A DNA stretch of 51,800 bases from JAQXGO01 sp045592445 (GTDB lineage Bacteria > Bacillota > Clostridia > UMGS1883 > UMGS1540). Where the stretch lies: NCBI GenBank assembly GCA_045592445.1, contig JAZNUV010000048.1, positions 1 through 51,800 on the forward strand. The letters run 5' to 3'. Positions 6,704 to 15,930 of this stretch are shown here, one piece after another. How positions within the stretch are numbered: position 1 is the stretch's first letter; the number at the start of each line of letters is the position of its first letter. Both the position numbers and the translations under genes were made by a program. Below the pieces are notes generated by a model. That model saw only the letters and a program-made list of their open reading frames with translations, searched no databases and had not been told where the DNA came from.

Positions 6704-9700
6704 ATGGATTTTGTACATTTGCATGTGCATAGTGAATATAGCCTTTTAGACGGTGCCTGTCGCATCCGTGACCTTGTAGAGGCGGCAAAAGCGCAGAATC
6801 AACGCGCACTGGCGCTTACAGACCATGGCGTTATGTACGGCGTCATTGATTTTTACGATGCGGCAAAAGAGGCGGGTATAAAGCCGATTATTGGGTGTGA
6901 GGTATACACGACCGACGGCGACCGACGCAAAAAAAATGCAGGGCGGGAGGATGAGATTGGGCATCTTGTTCTGCTTGTGAAAAATGAGGAAGGCTATAAA
7001 AATTTAATACAGATTGTATCAATAGGTTTTACAGAGGGCTTTTACTATAAGCCGCGCGTGGATATGGAAACTTTAAAAGCACATAGCGGGGGACTGATTG
7101 CGTTGTCTGCCTGCCTTGCGGGCGATATTCCGCGTGCACTGATGCGTGGCGAGTATGAAGATGCAAGGCGCCGTGCGCTTTCGTATCTTGAGATTTTTGG
7201 AGAAGGCAATTTTTATTTGGAATTACAGGACCATGGGATCAGGGAACAGAGGCAAATCAATCCGCAGATTGTAAAGCTTTCTGAAGAGACGGGGATTCCG
7301 CTTGTCGCAACCAACGACGTGCATTATATAAAAAAAGAGGATGCACGGTATCAGGATGTTCTCTTGTGTATTCAAACAGGTAAAAATGTCGACGATACAG
7401 ACAGAATGCGCTTTGAGGGTGAGGAATTTTATCTCAAAACCACCGAGGAAATGGAAGCGCTTTTTCCCTATGCAGAAACCGCGATTTCAAACACAGGCGT
7501 TATAGCGGATGCGTGTAATTTTGATTTTGAATTTCACAGACGGCTTTTGCCGAAATATGAAGTGCCCCATGGTACGGATGCCTATTCTTACCTAAAACGG
7601 CTTTGCGAAGAGGGGCTTGTGGAGCGATATGGTACACCGAGTCAGGAAGCGAAAGAACGGCTTGCCTACGAACTGTCCACCATTCAAAATATGGGCTTTG
7701 TAGATTATTTCTTGATCGTTTGGGATTTTGTGCACTTTGCAAAATCAAACGGTATTCCGGTTGGCCCGGGGCGTGGTTCGGCGGCAGGAAGTATCGTTGC
7801 ATATACGCTTGCCATTACGGATATTGACCCTCTCGAGTATAGTCTTTTGTTTGAAAGATTCCTAAATCCCGAGCGCGTCAGCATGCCTGATATTGATATT
7901 GATTTTTGTTATGAACGGCGACAAGAGGTTATCGACTATGTTAACCAAAAGTATGGCAGTGAACGGGTGACACAAATTATCACCTTTGGTACAATGGCGG
8001 CAAAAGGTGTTATTCGTGACGTAGGGCGCGTTCTCGGAATGCCGTATGCGGAAGTGGATGTTGTGGCAAAACTTGTGCCGAACATTTTAAATATTAAGCT
8101 GCGTGATGCAATTGAAATGACGCCCAAGCTACGTGAGGCGTATGAAAATGACAGTAAAATACGGGAACTTTTGGATATATCTCTGGCGCTTGAAGGTTTG
8201 CCGCGCCATGCGTCTACACACGCAGCAGGCGTTGTAATTTCAGATGCACCCGTGTATGAACATGTGCCGCTTCAAAAAAATGGAGATGTCATTACTACAC
8301 AGTTTCCCATGGGTACGCTCGAACGTCTCGGACTTCTAAAAATGGACTTTTTGGGGCTTCGAAACCTGACTGTTATTCGCGATGCCGCAGATATGGCGGG
8401 CATAAAAATTGATGTAAAAACGCTGGATTTTAAAAAGCCTGAGGTATATGCACTCATAAGCCGGGGGGAAACAGCGGGCGTTTTTCAGCTTGAGAGTGCA
8501 GGCATGAAGGCATTTATGCGTGAGCTTGCGCCGGATACGTTGGAGGATATTTTGGCGGGTATTTCCCTATATCGTCCGGGCCCGATGGATTCCATTCCGA
8601 TGTACATCAAAAATAAAAAGGACCCTCTACATATTACCTATCTGCATCCAAAACTCGAACCGATTTTGCGCGTGACCTATGGTTGTATTGTCTATCAGGA
8701 ACAGGTTATGCAGATTGTTCGGGATATCGGTGGATACAGTATGGCGCGCGCTGATTCTGTGCGGAAAGCCATGAGCAAAAAGAAAACCGATGTGATGGAA
8801 AAGGAACGGGAAGTATTTATACACGGTCTTTTAGATGAAAACGGAGAAATCATGATATGCGGCGCGGTACGAAACGGCGTCAGTGAAAAAATCGCAAATC
8901 AGATTTATGACGCGATGATTGATTTCGCCAAGTACGCTTTCAATAAGTCGCATGCGGCGGTATATGCCGTTTTAGCGTACGAAACCGCATACCTAAAATG
9001 CTTCTATCCAAGATGCTTTATGGCAGCGCTTTTCAATAGTGTCATCGGAAATAGCGATAAAATTGCTGCGTACGCTGTGGAATGTGAGGCAATGGGGATA
9101 AAACTCTTGCCGCCCGATGTCAATAACAGTATGGATAAGTTTGCGGCGGAAGGCGATAATATACGGTTTGGACTTGCGGCCGTACGAAATGTTGGGCATA
9201 ATTTTGCGAAAAACTGTGCAGCAGAGCGGAAAAGGGGCGGCACTTTTAAAAGTCTCAGCGACTTCATTGATCGTATGACGGGAAAAGATATGAATAAACG
9301 TGCGGTGGAGGAACTGATTTTAGGCGGTGCGTTTGACTTTACGGGGGCAACCAGGTCGCAAATGCTTGCATCCTACGAAATGATGATGGCGGCGAAGGCA
9401 GAGCGAGTCAAAACGAATATAGAGGGGCAGATGTCACTTTTTGGAGAGGAAGCTGATATTTTAAAGGATAACTATCCGGATATAGCGGAATTGCCGCAAA
9501 AAATTAAACTTGCTCGCGAAAAAGAGGCACTTGGCATCTACCTTTCAGGGCATCCGCTGGACGATTATAAAGAGGTTTTAGCACAGATTTCTGCTATACC
9601 GCTTGTGGAACTATTGGACAGAGAAACGGACACCTATACAGACAGGCAACGCGTGAAAATTGCAGGTCTTTTGGCAGCACGTAAAAATAAAATTACGAAA

Positions 9701-10111
9701 AATAATGCAATGATGGCGTTTGTGACGCTGGAGGATTTAACGTCCTCTATGGAAGTCATTGTTTTCCCGAAAACATTGGCTGCAGTCAGTGAAATACTAA
9801 AAGAGGGTGTAGCGGTCGTGATAGAGGGTACCCTAAGCCTTCGAGAGGATGAGGACCCGAAGGTATTGGCAGATGTTATTTCGGTCATGCCGTCCACACC
9901 CGCATCAAAAGAAACGCTCATTGTAACGGTGCCAAGTGGGCAGGAAGGCAAGATTGACGCCCTTCGCCCGATTGTAGAAAAGTATAGCGGCATGGACGTT
10001 TTGAAGCTTGTGGTAGGAGATAAGATGTATACATGCGCACTCGGTGTTCGAAAAAACGATGCGCTCATAAAAGAAATAGAAAATATACTCGGAGAAGGCT
10101 CAACCCAATAA
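6704..10111 (+). CDS. dnaE: DNA polymerase III alpha subunit DnaE
   Basis: An 1135-residue replicative polymerase subunit. An N-terminal PHP domain begins at FVHLHVHSEYSLLDGA (about residues 3-18). The palm holds PVGPGRGSAAGSIVAY (about 352-367) and the acidic catalytic motif MPDIDIDF (about 393-400). The fingers contain YRPGPMDSIP and YQEQVM. A helix-hairpin-helix region and a C-terminal OB-fold (about 970-1060) follow. The length is normal for DnaE1-type enzymes. Firmicutes usually also carry PolC, which is not in this window. The Shine-Dalgarno GTGAGG stands 8 bases before the ATG. A bidirectional terminator follows. Confidence 0.97.
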   Translation: MDFVHLHVHSEYSLLDGACRIRDLVEAAKAQNQRALALTDHGVMYGVIDFYDAAKEAGIKPIIGCEVYTTDGDRRKKNAGREDEIGHLVLLVKNEEGYKNLIQIVSIGFTEGFYYKPRVDMETLKAHSGGLIALSACLAGDIPRALMRGEYEDARRRALSYLEIFGEGNFYLELQDHGIREQRQINPQIVKLSEETGIPLVATNDVHYIKKEDARYQDVLLCIQTGKNVDDTDRMRFEGEEFYLKTTEEMEALFPYAETAISNTGVIADACNFDFEFHRRLLPKYEVPHGTDAYSYLKRLCEEGLVERYGTPSQEAKERLAYELSTIQNMGFVDYFLIVWDFVHFAKSNGIPVGPGRGSAAGSIVAYTLAITDIDPLEYSLLFERFLNPERVSMPDIDIDFCYERRQEVIDYVNQKYGSERVTQIITFGTMAAKGVIRDVGRVLGMPYAEVDVVAKLVPNILNIKLRDAIEMTPKLREAYENDSKIRELLDISLALEGLPRHASTHAAGVVISDAPVYEHVPLQKNGDVITTQFPMGTLERLGLLKMDFLGLRNLTVIRDAADMAGIKIDVKTLDFKKPEVYALISRGETAGVFQLESAGMKAFMRELAPDTLEDILAGISLYRPGPMDSIPMYIKNKKDPLHITYLHPKLEPILRVTYGCIVYQEQVMQIVRDIGGYSMARADSVRKAMSKKKTDVMEKEREVFIHGLLDENGEIMICGAVRNGVSEKIANQIYDAMIDFAKYAFNKSHAAVYAVLAYETAYLKCFYPRCFMAALFNSVIGNSDKIAAYAVECEAMGIKLLPPDVNNSMDKFAAEGDNIRFGLAAVRNVGHNFAKNCAAERKRGGTFKSLSDFIDRMTGKDMNKRAVEELILGGAFDFTGATRSQMLASYEMMMAAKAERVKTNIEGQMSLFGEEADILKDNYPDIAELPQKIKLAREKEALGIYLSGHPLDDYKEVLAQISAIPLVELLDRETDTYTDRQRVKIAGLLAARKNKITKNNAMMAFVTLEDLTSSMEVIVFPKTLAAVSEILKEGVAVVIEGTLSLREDEDPKVLADVISVMPSTPASKETLIVTVPSGQEGKIDALRPIVEKYSGMDVLKLVVGDKMYTCALGVRKNDALIKEIENILGEGSTQ

Positions 10112-10114
10112 ACA

Positions 10115-10155
10115 AAAAGCGCCTGACGCATTTATATAGCGTCAGGCGTGTTTTT
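10115..10155. terminator. Bidirectional terminator between dnaE and the NagB-like operon
   Basis: CGCCTGACGC (10120-10129) pairs perfectly with GCGTCAGGCG (10139-10148). On the + strand it is followed by TGTTTTT and on the - strand by CTTTTTG, so it can serve both converging transcripts. Confidence 0.9.
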
Positions 10156-10216
10156 ATGGAGTGAAAAAGAAGAACCGAAAGTATCTGTTTTTTTCACGGT
10201 CTGCCTTTTCTCTGCT

Positions 10217-11149
10217 TTAGTAACCGACTGTTTCCATGCATTCAATGGGTGCTGCAATGCCTTCGCCTACAAAAACATTCGTAGGCCAAAGCTGCAGGAT
10301 AGAGGACGGAACCAGCGGTGTTACCTCTCCGTACAGAATCAAGCGGGAAATCATGCGCTGCCAAGAGGAGTTTGAGCCTCCTGTTACAAGGTCATGGCAT
10401 TCCAAACGGTTTTTAGCGCGTTTGACATCTGCAGGACCAATTGTTGCAGCGCGGGGCGGTACATTCGCAATATCACCACTTTGACCGAATACGCCGTGGA
10501 GTGAGTTTTGCATAATTGTCATCGGATTTAATGTAACAACGCGGGCATCCATGTTGATAAATTCTTCCACACTGTTACATGCAAATTCGGGGGTGCAGGG
10601 GTCGATAAATGCGATATGCCCTGCCCAACCGGGGCCACTGTAACAAATGTCTGCGCCGCCTTCGCCACACTCCGTAATCATTTTGGAATAGTCTTTTATA
10701 TTCTCCGTTGTCGGGTAATGTACCTGTGACAATGGCATACGAAGTTCGGGATCAATTTTGCCATAGAAATAGGTAAGCTGCGAATAAGAGAAACCTGCCT
10801 TATAGGTAATGGGTGCAATATTGCCGTCATCATCCGCCCATTCATCCATTGTGAAAATATGTACATTGCGGCAATTGATGCGAAGCATATTGATGGCCTC
10901 AGCTACGGCAATATAAATGCCGGGACAGGGATTCGGAAGAATCATAACAACTTTTTCATTTGCAATATCGGATTTTTGGATACGTGCAATCATGTCTGCA
11001 ACCCAAATACCGCTCGTATTGTTTACGATTTTAATACGAAAGTCCGGATTCGGATGTTTTTCCATATCCTCTCTTTTGATATTTCTGCAACGTTCCAATA
11101 CTTCTTTGTTTTTGTAGGGAACAAAGGGTGCGGGGTTAAATGTAAACAT
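10217..11149 (-). CDS. NagB-like sugar-phosphate isomerase/deaminase homologue with altered active site
   Basis: A 310-residue member of the glucosamine-6-phosphate deaminase/6-phosphogluconolactonase superfamily. Visible motifs are the phosphate-binding region (VVMILPNPCPGIYIAVAEAI, about 69-88), IFTMDEWAD (about 98-106, with the general-base Asp) and SGPGWAGHIAFIDP (about 169-182). In NagB the last motif is GVGNDGHIAFNEP. Here the catalytic Asp is replaced by Ala and the Glu by Asp, while the His is kept. A changed substrate or reaction is therefore likely. It is the third gene of an operon with an FGGY kinase and a ceramidase-like amidase. The Shine-Dalgarno AAAGGAA precedes the ATG. NagB itself is an alternative label but not a safe one. 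Confidence 0.75.
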   Translation of the reverse strand: MFTFNPAPFVPYKNKEVLERCRNIKREDMEKHPNPDFRIKIVNNTSGIWVADMIARIQKSDIANEKVVMILPNPCPGIYIAVAEAINMLRINCRNVHIFTMDEWADDDGNIAPITYKAGFSYSQLTYFYGKIDPELRMPLSQVHYPTTENIKDYSKMITECGEGGADICYSGPGWAGHIAFIDPCTPEFACNSVEEFINMDARVVTLNPMTIMQNSLHGVFGQSGDIANVPPRAATIGPADVKRAKNRLECHDLVTGGSNSSWQRMISRLILYGEVTPLVPSSILQLWPTNVFVGEGIAAPIECMETVGY

Positions 11150-11166
11150 AGCGTAGTTCCTTTCTG

Positions 11167-12438
11167 TTATTGAATTTTATGTAAAAGCTCTGTGGCGAGT
11201 TTTACGACAGTTGCACCGGCATCAGGGGAGAGCATCGATGTACCGACCTCATATCCGCCTTCAATACCTGCCTGGGGTGTGTAGATATAACCGGGCAGAG
11301 CACCATTTGAAACTGTAAATACAAATGTTTTTTCAATCGGTGATTTCTCTTTGATTTCGAGTGCAAAATCTACAAACATTTCACCTTGTGTGGTGACAAT
11401 GGCAGCATCGCCAATGCGAAGAGCAAATATTTCGCAGGGCAATTCGCCACTTTTGTAGCCCTGGGTAACTGCGATTGCATAGGAAAGTGTGTTCTCAGCA
11501 CCAAACATAGCAAGCTCTGCATTTCGCATGGGAATGTAGTCGCCGCCCTTTAAGGCTTCGAATTTCGCGCGTGCTTCCTTTACTGCTTTTTCTGCTTCAG
11601 GGATAGGCGGATAGGTTTTTAAAGGCATTTCGATTTCTTGGGATGTAAGAACAAGGTCAGCATCCTTTTCAAACGTCATGCGTTCAATAGAGTGGAAAAC
11701 CTCAACACCAATGGTTGTGCCTACACGTGCTGCCTCCTCAAAGTCCTGCGCAACGCGGTGGTAGCGGGAGCTTTGGTTACCGGAAGCACCCTGTGCAAAC
11801 ATGACCATAGCATCGGGATGTGCAAAGTGGAAGAAACGGCGAATATATGCGGGATAATCCGCTGTAACAAGCTCATTTTCCGCGTGCAGATAGGTGGGAT
11901 GGAGAGCGTAGTTTACCAAGATAGCACGAATTTTAGAAGCGCTGTCACGCACCGCTATTACATTCACGCTCGGGTCACAAATACCACCTTTTTCGCGGCG
12001 GTTACCACCAACACCCTGCTCGGCGCCACAATGCCCGACATAGGAGCCGACTTCGGCATCAAATGTGTTTTCGATGGCTTTGCGAATGCCGTCTTCTATC
12101 TTGATTAAAAGCTCAGCAATATATTCGGGATTTTCGCCAATGCCTTCTGCCTGCTCAGATGCAAGCCCTTCTGCCGCCCACGGTGCACAGTGTGTGTGCG
12201 TGGTGGTAAAGAGGATAGGCATGGAAAATTTCTCTCGAATGGCTTTTACGTGCTTTTTGCCGAAGTAGAGTAAATCCATTGTAACAATAACGACTTCATT
12301 TTTGCCGTTGGATAAGTAAAGACAAGCGGCATAAATGGGGTCATGCACGCCAACATTCGGGCGCGGGCAATGGGGATAGCCTGCAAGCTGAACGCCTGCT
12401 TTGGGGGTGATGTCAACCAGACATGTACCTGCTTTCAT
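11167..12438 (-). CDS. Neutral/alkaline non-lysosomal ceramidase-like hydrolase
   Basis: A 423-residue protein starting AGTCLVDITPKAGVQLAGY, the typical N-terminus of neutral-ceramidase-family domains. It keeps the His-rich metal site segment TTTHTHCAP (about residues 78-86) and a second metal-binding histidine context ILVNYALHPTYL (about 173-184), followed by AQGASGNQSSRYHRV. Family members are zinc amidases that cut N-acyl bonds. True ceramidases are longer (about 650 residues) and secreted, while this protein has only the N-terminal catalytic part and no signal peptide, so a cytosolic N-acyl substrate is likely. It lies between a sugar kinase and a NagB-like gene with 15-17 base gaps. An acyl-aminosugar deacylase is an inference from this context. 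Confidence 0.7.
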   Translation of the reverse strand: MKAGTCLVDITPKAGVQLAGYPHCPRPNVGVHDPIYAACLYLSNGKNEVVIVTMDLLYFGKKHVKAIREKFSMPILFTTTHTHCAPWAAEGLASEQAEGIGENPEYIAELLIKIEDGIRKAIENTFDAEVGSYVGHCGAEQGVGGNRREKGGICDPSVNVIAVRDSASKIRAILVNYALHPTYLHAENELVTADYPAYIRRFFHFAHPDAMVMFAQGASGNQSSRYHRVAQDFEEAARVGTTIGVEVFHSIERMTFEKDADLVLTSQEIEMPLKTYPPIPEAEKAVKEARAKFEALKGGDYIPMRNAELAMFGAENTLSYAIAVTQGYKSGELPCEIFALRIGDAAIVTTQGEMFVDFALEIKEKSPIEKTFVFTVSNGALPGYIYTPQAGIEGGYEVGTSMLSPDAGATVVKLATELLHKIQ

Positions 12439-12453
12439 GGGGATTCCTTCTTT

Positions 12454-13746
12454 CTAAAAAATTTGCTGTACCGTAGCCGGCGGTAATGTGCCGCACGATG
12501 CCAATATTGCGGCGCCGCGGCTGGCTGTTTCGGGTGTATCAAGACGGTGTACACGGCATCCGGTAGTTTCCGCTAAAATGCGGCACCAAATGTCACTCTT
12601 TGCACCGCCACCGAATACACAGATATTTTTTGGCGCGTGCATTTCACAAAGCATAGTGTGAATGCGCTGCGCGATATCTTCGTAAAGGGCGCGTACAAGG
12701 TCACCACTTGTGGTTGCAAGCGTAAGACCTGAGATGGCCGTTTCGATAGACATGGGGGATGGGAATTTCACGCCACCGGCACCGGGCGCGGATTCTGCCG
12801 CAAGCGCATCCATTTCAGCATAGGATTTACCCAGGATACCGCGGAGCCATTTTAATGAAGCGCCTGTGGTGGCAATGCTATTTTCAAACACCCAGTCTTT
12901 TTCATTATATACAAAGGAGGGAAAACGCATTTCGCTGTCCGTGATATGGTCAGGATTTAAAACGGTGACGGCAGAGGCCGTACCGAAGGAAACGGTGGCA
13001 GTATCGTTGGAAATGCCTGCACCGAGCGCGGCAAGTTTTTGGTCTTGCCCGCCGTTATAGACCATAACCGAACCTGAAAGCCCGATTTCGCGGCACACAT
13101 CTTCACGCACTGTGCCCACAGGCGTGCCCATAGCGGCAACCTCAGGGAGTTTATTTGTATCAATGTCTGCAAATGCGGCGAGTGCGCTATCCCATTTCTT
13201 TTCTTCTAAATTAAAGAGCATGGTGCCGCTTGCCATCGAATAATCCGTCATGGCACGCCCTGTAAGGCGCATCTGTAAAAAGTCAAGCGGCATTAAAATT
13301 TTATATGCCTTTTGATAGATGGCGGGATTATGCTTTTTAAACCACATCAGCTGTGGTAATGTATAACAAGGGAGTTGTTTCTTCCCGGTTTTGCGGAAAA
13401 TTTGTTCTGCACCAAAATGTGCTCGGAGTGCATCCAGTTCCTCACCCGCACGTTCATCAAGCCAGGAAACGGCATTTTGAAGGGGAATACCATTTTCGTC
13501 AACAGGGACATGTGAAATCCCTTGTGTGCTGATGGCGATGGCGCGCACATTTTTGCAGGACGCTTCTTCGGTAACAAAGCGAATTCCTTTTTTTACAATA
13601 CGCCACCATTCCTCTGCATCCTGCTCGATAAAGCTGTCACGTAAGATGAGTGCATATTCTTCATTAAAAACAGACAGCTCGGTGCCGTGTTCATCATATA
13701 AAACGCATTTACATGCAGTTGTACCGAGGTCAATGCCGATATACAT
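12454..13746 (-). CDS. FGGY-family carbohydrate kinase (xylulokinase-like)
   Basis: A 430-residue kinase. The ATG at 13746 follows GGGAGGAAC and gives MYIGIDLGTTACKCVLYDEHG, the FGGY phosphate-1 motif. SWLDERAGEELD and DYSMASGTMLFNLEEKKWD (about 160-185) are substrate-domain landmarks, and NGGQDQKLAALGAG (about 225-238) and ICVFGGGAKSDIWCRI (about 382-397) are the ATP-site and adenosine motifs. FGGY kinases phosphorylate sugars or polyols such as xylulose, gluconate or glycerol. The specificity cannot be read here. It is the first gene of its operon, behind a strong promoter. No transporter gene is adjacent. Confidence 0.85.
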   Translation of the reverse strand: MYIGIDLGTTACKCVLYDEHGTELSVFNEEYALILRDSFIEQDAEEWWRIVKKGIRFVTEEASCKNVRAIAISTQGISHVPVDENGIPLQNAVSWLDERAGEELDALRAHFGAEQIFRKTGKKQLPCYTLPQLMWFKKHNPAIYQKAYKILMPLDFLQMRLTGRAMTDYSMASGTMLFNLEEKKWDSALAAFADIDTNKLPEVAAMGTPVGTVREDVCREIGLSGSVMVYNGGQDQKLAALGAGISNDTATVSFGTASAVTVLNPDHITDSEMRFPSFVYNEKDWVFENSIATTGASLKWLRGILGKSYAEMDALAAESAPGAGGVKFPSPMSIETAISGLTLATTSGDLVRALYEDIAQRIHTMLCEMHAPKNICVFGGGAKSDIWCRILAETTGCRVHRLDTPETASRGAAILASCGTLPPATVQQIF

Positions 13747-13781
13747 AAAGTTCCTCCCGAGTTTCAAATGATTTCGTTTCT

Positions 13782-13810
13782 ATTTTATATGATTTTCGGT
13801 TTTCTGTCAA
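13782..13810 (-). promoter_or_regulatory. Promoter of the kinase/amidase/NagB-like operon
   Basis: Reading the - strand, a consensus TTGACA (13810-13805), a 17-base spacer and TAAAAT (13787-13782) stand 36 bases before the kinase ATG. No catabolite-repression or operator sequence is obvious to me. Confidence 0.85.
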
Positions 13811-13830
13811 TAGGTTTGCTTAAAAACACA

Positions 13831-13866
13831 AAAAGGGACCGAGATGACAGTGCATATCGGTCGTTT
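13831..13866. terminator. Terminator downstream of mtnN
   Basis: GACCGA (13837-13842) pairs with TCGGTC (13857-13862) around a 14-base loop. On the - strand, after mtnN, it is followed by CCCTTTTTG. The + strand also has a GTTTTTA tract. Confidence 0.65.
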
Positions 13867-13870
13867 TTAT

Positions 13871-14551
13871 TTAAATAGAGGATAGAAAATTCACAAGTAC
13901 CTTGGCGGCATTTTGCGCCGCCTTTTTTGTGAAGGTTTCGTAGGTCATCGAGGCATCTGCATCCGCATTGTCTGAAATTGCACGAAATAGAGCGCACGGC
14001 ACATGGTTTACAAAGCATACCTGCGCCACTGCACCACCTTCCATTTCACAAGCAATTGCAGAAAATCGGGCAGCAATCGCCTCTTTCTCAGTTTTATCTG
14101 CGCAAAAACGGTCGCCACTTGCCAAAATGCCACGATGAGCAGAAAGACCAGCAGCGGATGCGGCACAAAAAAGTGCATCAGAGAGCGCGTTATCACAAGG
14201 AAGCTCGATCAGATTTATGCCTGAAATCAACCCGGGTGGGTCACCGCAGGGGGAAGTATCCATATCGTGTTGTACGGCACTTGTGCCGATCACAATATCA
14301 CAAAGATGGAGAGAAGGAGAGAGCGCGCCAGCAACACCACAATTGATAATGGCAGAAGGTGCATAATGCAAAATCATGGTTTGTGCACACATAGCGGCAA
14401 AAACTTTCCCGATTCCGCTTATCGCACATACGACATCCTTATCGCACAATGTGCCGCATAAAAAGGTGTGACCGCCGACCTGTTCCTCACGTATATTGCA
14501 AAGTGGCAAAGCTGAAAGTTCCTTTTCCATCGCTACAATAATACCAATCAT
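13871..14551 (-). CDS. mtnN: 5'-methylthioadenosine/S-adenosylhomocysteine nucleosidase
   Basis: A 226-residue enzyme that cleaves adenine from methylthioadenosine and S-adenosylhomocysteine, recycling by-products of methylation and polyamine or autoinducer synthesis. It starts MIGIIVAMEKEL with the conserved active-site Glu, has AIINCGVAGAL (about 88-98), ACEMEGGAVAQVC (about 172-184, second Glu) and the catalytic Asp in FRAISDNAD (about 194-202). It follows tyrS after 6 bases, and its Shine-Dalgarno GGAGTGAG overlaps the tyrS stop, which suggests translational coupling. Confidence 0.93.
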   Translation of the reverse strand: MIGIIVAMEKELSALPLCNIREEQVGGHTFLCGTLCDKDVVCAISGIGKVFAAMCAQTMILHYAPSAIINCGVAGALSPSLHLCDIVIGTSAVQHDMDTSPCGDPPGLISGINLIELPCDNALSDALFCAASAAGLSAHRGILASGDRFCADKTEKEAIAARFSAIACEMEGGAVAQVCFVNHVPCALFRAISDNADADASMTYETFTKKAAQNAAKVLVNFLSSI

Positions 14552-14557
14552 GTATGC

Positions 14558-15775
14558 TCACTCCAAAATTAACTTAATAACGGCTTTTTTGCCACGCTTT
14601 ACAATCATACCTTCCTCGCCGAAAGCTTCTTTTTCAGGCACGTAATCCGCTGTAATCTTTTCGCCGTTTACAGAAAGACCGCCCTGCTGCAAAAGCCGCC
14701 TGCCTTCAGATTTTGAGGGAATAAAGCCAGCATTTACAAGAATAGATAAAAGACCATCTTTGAGCGCATCTTCCGAAACAGTGGCCGAAGGCATATTGGC
14801 GGAAATGCCGCTGCCCGCAAAGACCGCTTTTGCCGCTTCTTCAGCTTTTGCGGCTTCTTCCTCGCCGTGTACAAGCTTTGTGATTTCAAAGGCAAGGCGT
14901 GTTTTCGCTTCATTTAAAGCCTGCCCTTCCAACTTTTCATATTCTGCAATTTCCTCCATAGGCATAAAGGTGACAAGCTTCATAAAGCGGCACACGTCGG
15001 CATCATCCACGTTGCGCCAGTACTGGAAGAAGTCATAGGGCGAAACTTTTTGAGGGTCAAGCCACAATGCGCCGCTTGCTGTTTTGCCCATTTTTTTGCC
15101 TTCACTGTTCGTAAGAAGTGTAAAGGTCATCCCGTAGACCTGTGCATTTTCCTTACGGCGTACTAAATCTATACCGCCTAAGATGTTACTCCATTGATCA
15201 TCGCCGCCAAGCTCAATTTTACAGCCGTATTTTTTGTAAAGCTGTAAAAAGTCATAGCTTTGCATGAGCATATAATTAAATTCAATAAAGGAAAGACCTT
15301 TTTCAAGACGTGTTTTAAAGCATTCCGCGGTGAGCATTTTATTGACGGAGAAGCAACTGCCGATGTCACGCAGAAAAGAAATATAATTTAAATCCATAAG
15401 CCAATCAGCATTATCCACCATGATGGCTTTATCGTCCGAAAAATCTACCACTGAGGAAAGCTGACGACGGAAGCAATCGCAGTTATGACGTATGGTTTCC
15501 ACAGTCATCATTTTACGCATATCCGTTCTGCCGGAGGGATCGCCGACCATGCCGGTACCGCCGCCGACGAGCGCGATGGGGCGATGCCCTGCAAGTTGCA
15601 TGTGGCGCATAACAACCATCTGCAAAAAGTGCCCTACGTGCAAACTGTCTGCCGTGGGATCAAATCCAATATAAAATGTAACCTTTTCATTCTCGAGCAG
15701 GTTGCGGATTTCCTCTTCATGTGTTACCTGTGCAATGAGACCGCGCTCGGAAAGTGTATCAAAAACGTTTTTCAT
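14558..15775 (-). CDS. tyrS: Tyrosyl-tRNA synthetase
   Basis: A 405-residue class I synthetase that charges tRNA-Tyr. The ATG at 15775 follows GGAAGGAAG, and the in-frame upstream codons lie inside the promoter region. The HIGH-type motif is HVGHF (about 46-50) and the KMSKS-type loop is KKMGKTASGALW (about 231-242). A C-terminal S4 RNA-binding domain (about 340-400) contains SKSEGRRLLQQGGLSVNG. No T-box leader is possible because only about 30 bases separate the promoter from the start. It forms an operon with mtnN. Confidence 0.96.
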   Translation of the reverse strand: MKNVFDTLSERGLIAQVTHEEEIRNLLENEKVTFYIGFDPTADSLHVGHFLQMVVMRHMQLAGHRPIALVGGGTGMVGDPSGRTDMRKMMTVETIRHNCDCFRRQLSSVVDFSDDKAIMVDNADWLMDLNYISFLRDIGSCFSVNKMLTAECFKTRLEKGLSFIEFNYMLMQSYDFLQLYKKYGCKIELGGDDQWSNILGGIDLVRRKENAQVYGMTFTLLTNSEGKKMGKTASGALWLDPQKVSPYDFFQYWRNVDDADVCRFMKLVTFMPMEEIAEYEKLEGQALNEAKTRLAFEITKLVHGEEEAAKAEEAAKAVFAGSGISANMPSATVSEDALKDGLLSILVNAGFIPSKSEGRRLLQQGGLSVNGEKITADYVPEKEAFGEEGMIVKRGKKAVIKLILE

Positions 15776-15808
15776 GGTTTTCTTCCTTCCAAATATTGTA
15801 TTATACAC

Positions 15809-15837
15809 AGTATACCATAGTTAGCGTAAAAATGCAA
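15809..15837 (-). promoter_or_regulatory. Promoter of tyrS-mtnN
   Basis: On the - strand, TTGCAT (15837-15832), a 17-base spacer and TATACT (15814-15809) stand 33 bases before the tyrS start. Confidence 0.8.
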
Positions 15838-15864
15838 GTGCAATTGTGCGTGTTTAAAAAAAGA

Positions 15865-15893
15865 TTGACAACAAAAACCAAATGTGATAAACT
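15865..15893 (+). promoter_or_regulatory. Promoter of the metal-resistance operon
   Basis: TTGACA (15865-15870), a 17-base spacer and TAAACT (15888-15893) preceded by an extended -10 TG at 15885-15886. Transcription would start at about 15899-15901, inside the operator-like dyad. Confidence 0.78.
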
Positions 15894-15897
15894 ATAA

Positions 15898-15913
15898 TTG
15901 AACAATCATTCAA
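15898..15913. promoter_or_regulatory. Putative ArsR/SmtB-family operator
   Basis: The dyad TTGAACAATCATTCAA (arms TTGAA/TTCAA) overlaps the predicted transcription start and resembles the TGAA..TTCA half-sites of SmtB/CadC-type repressors. Repressor binding here would block initiation until metal is bound. Confidence 0.6.
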
Positions 15914-15930
15914 GTGTTAGGAGGGTTGAA

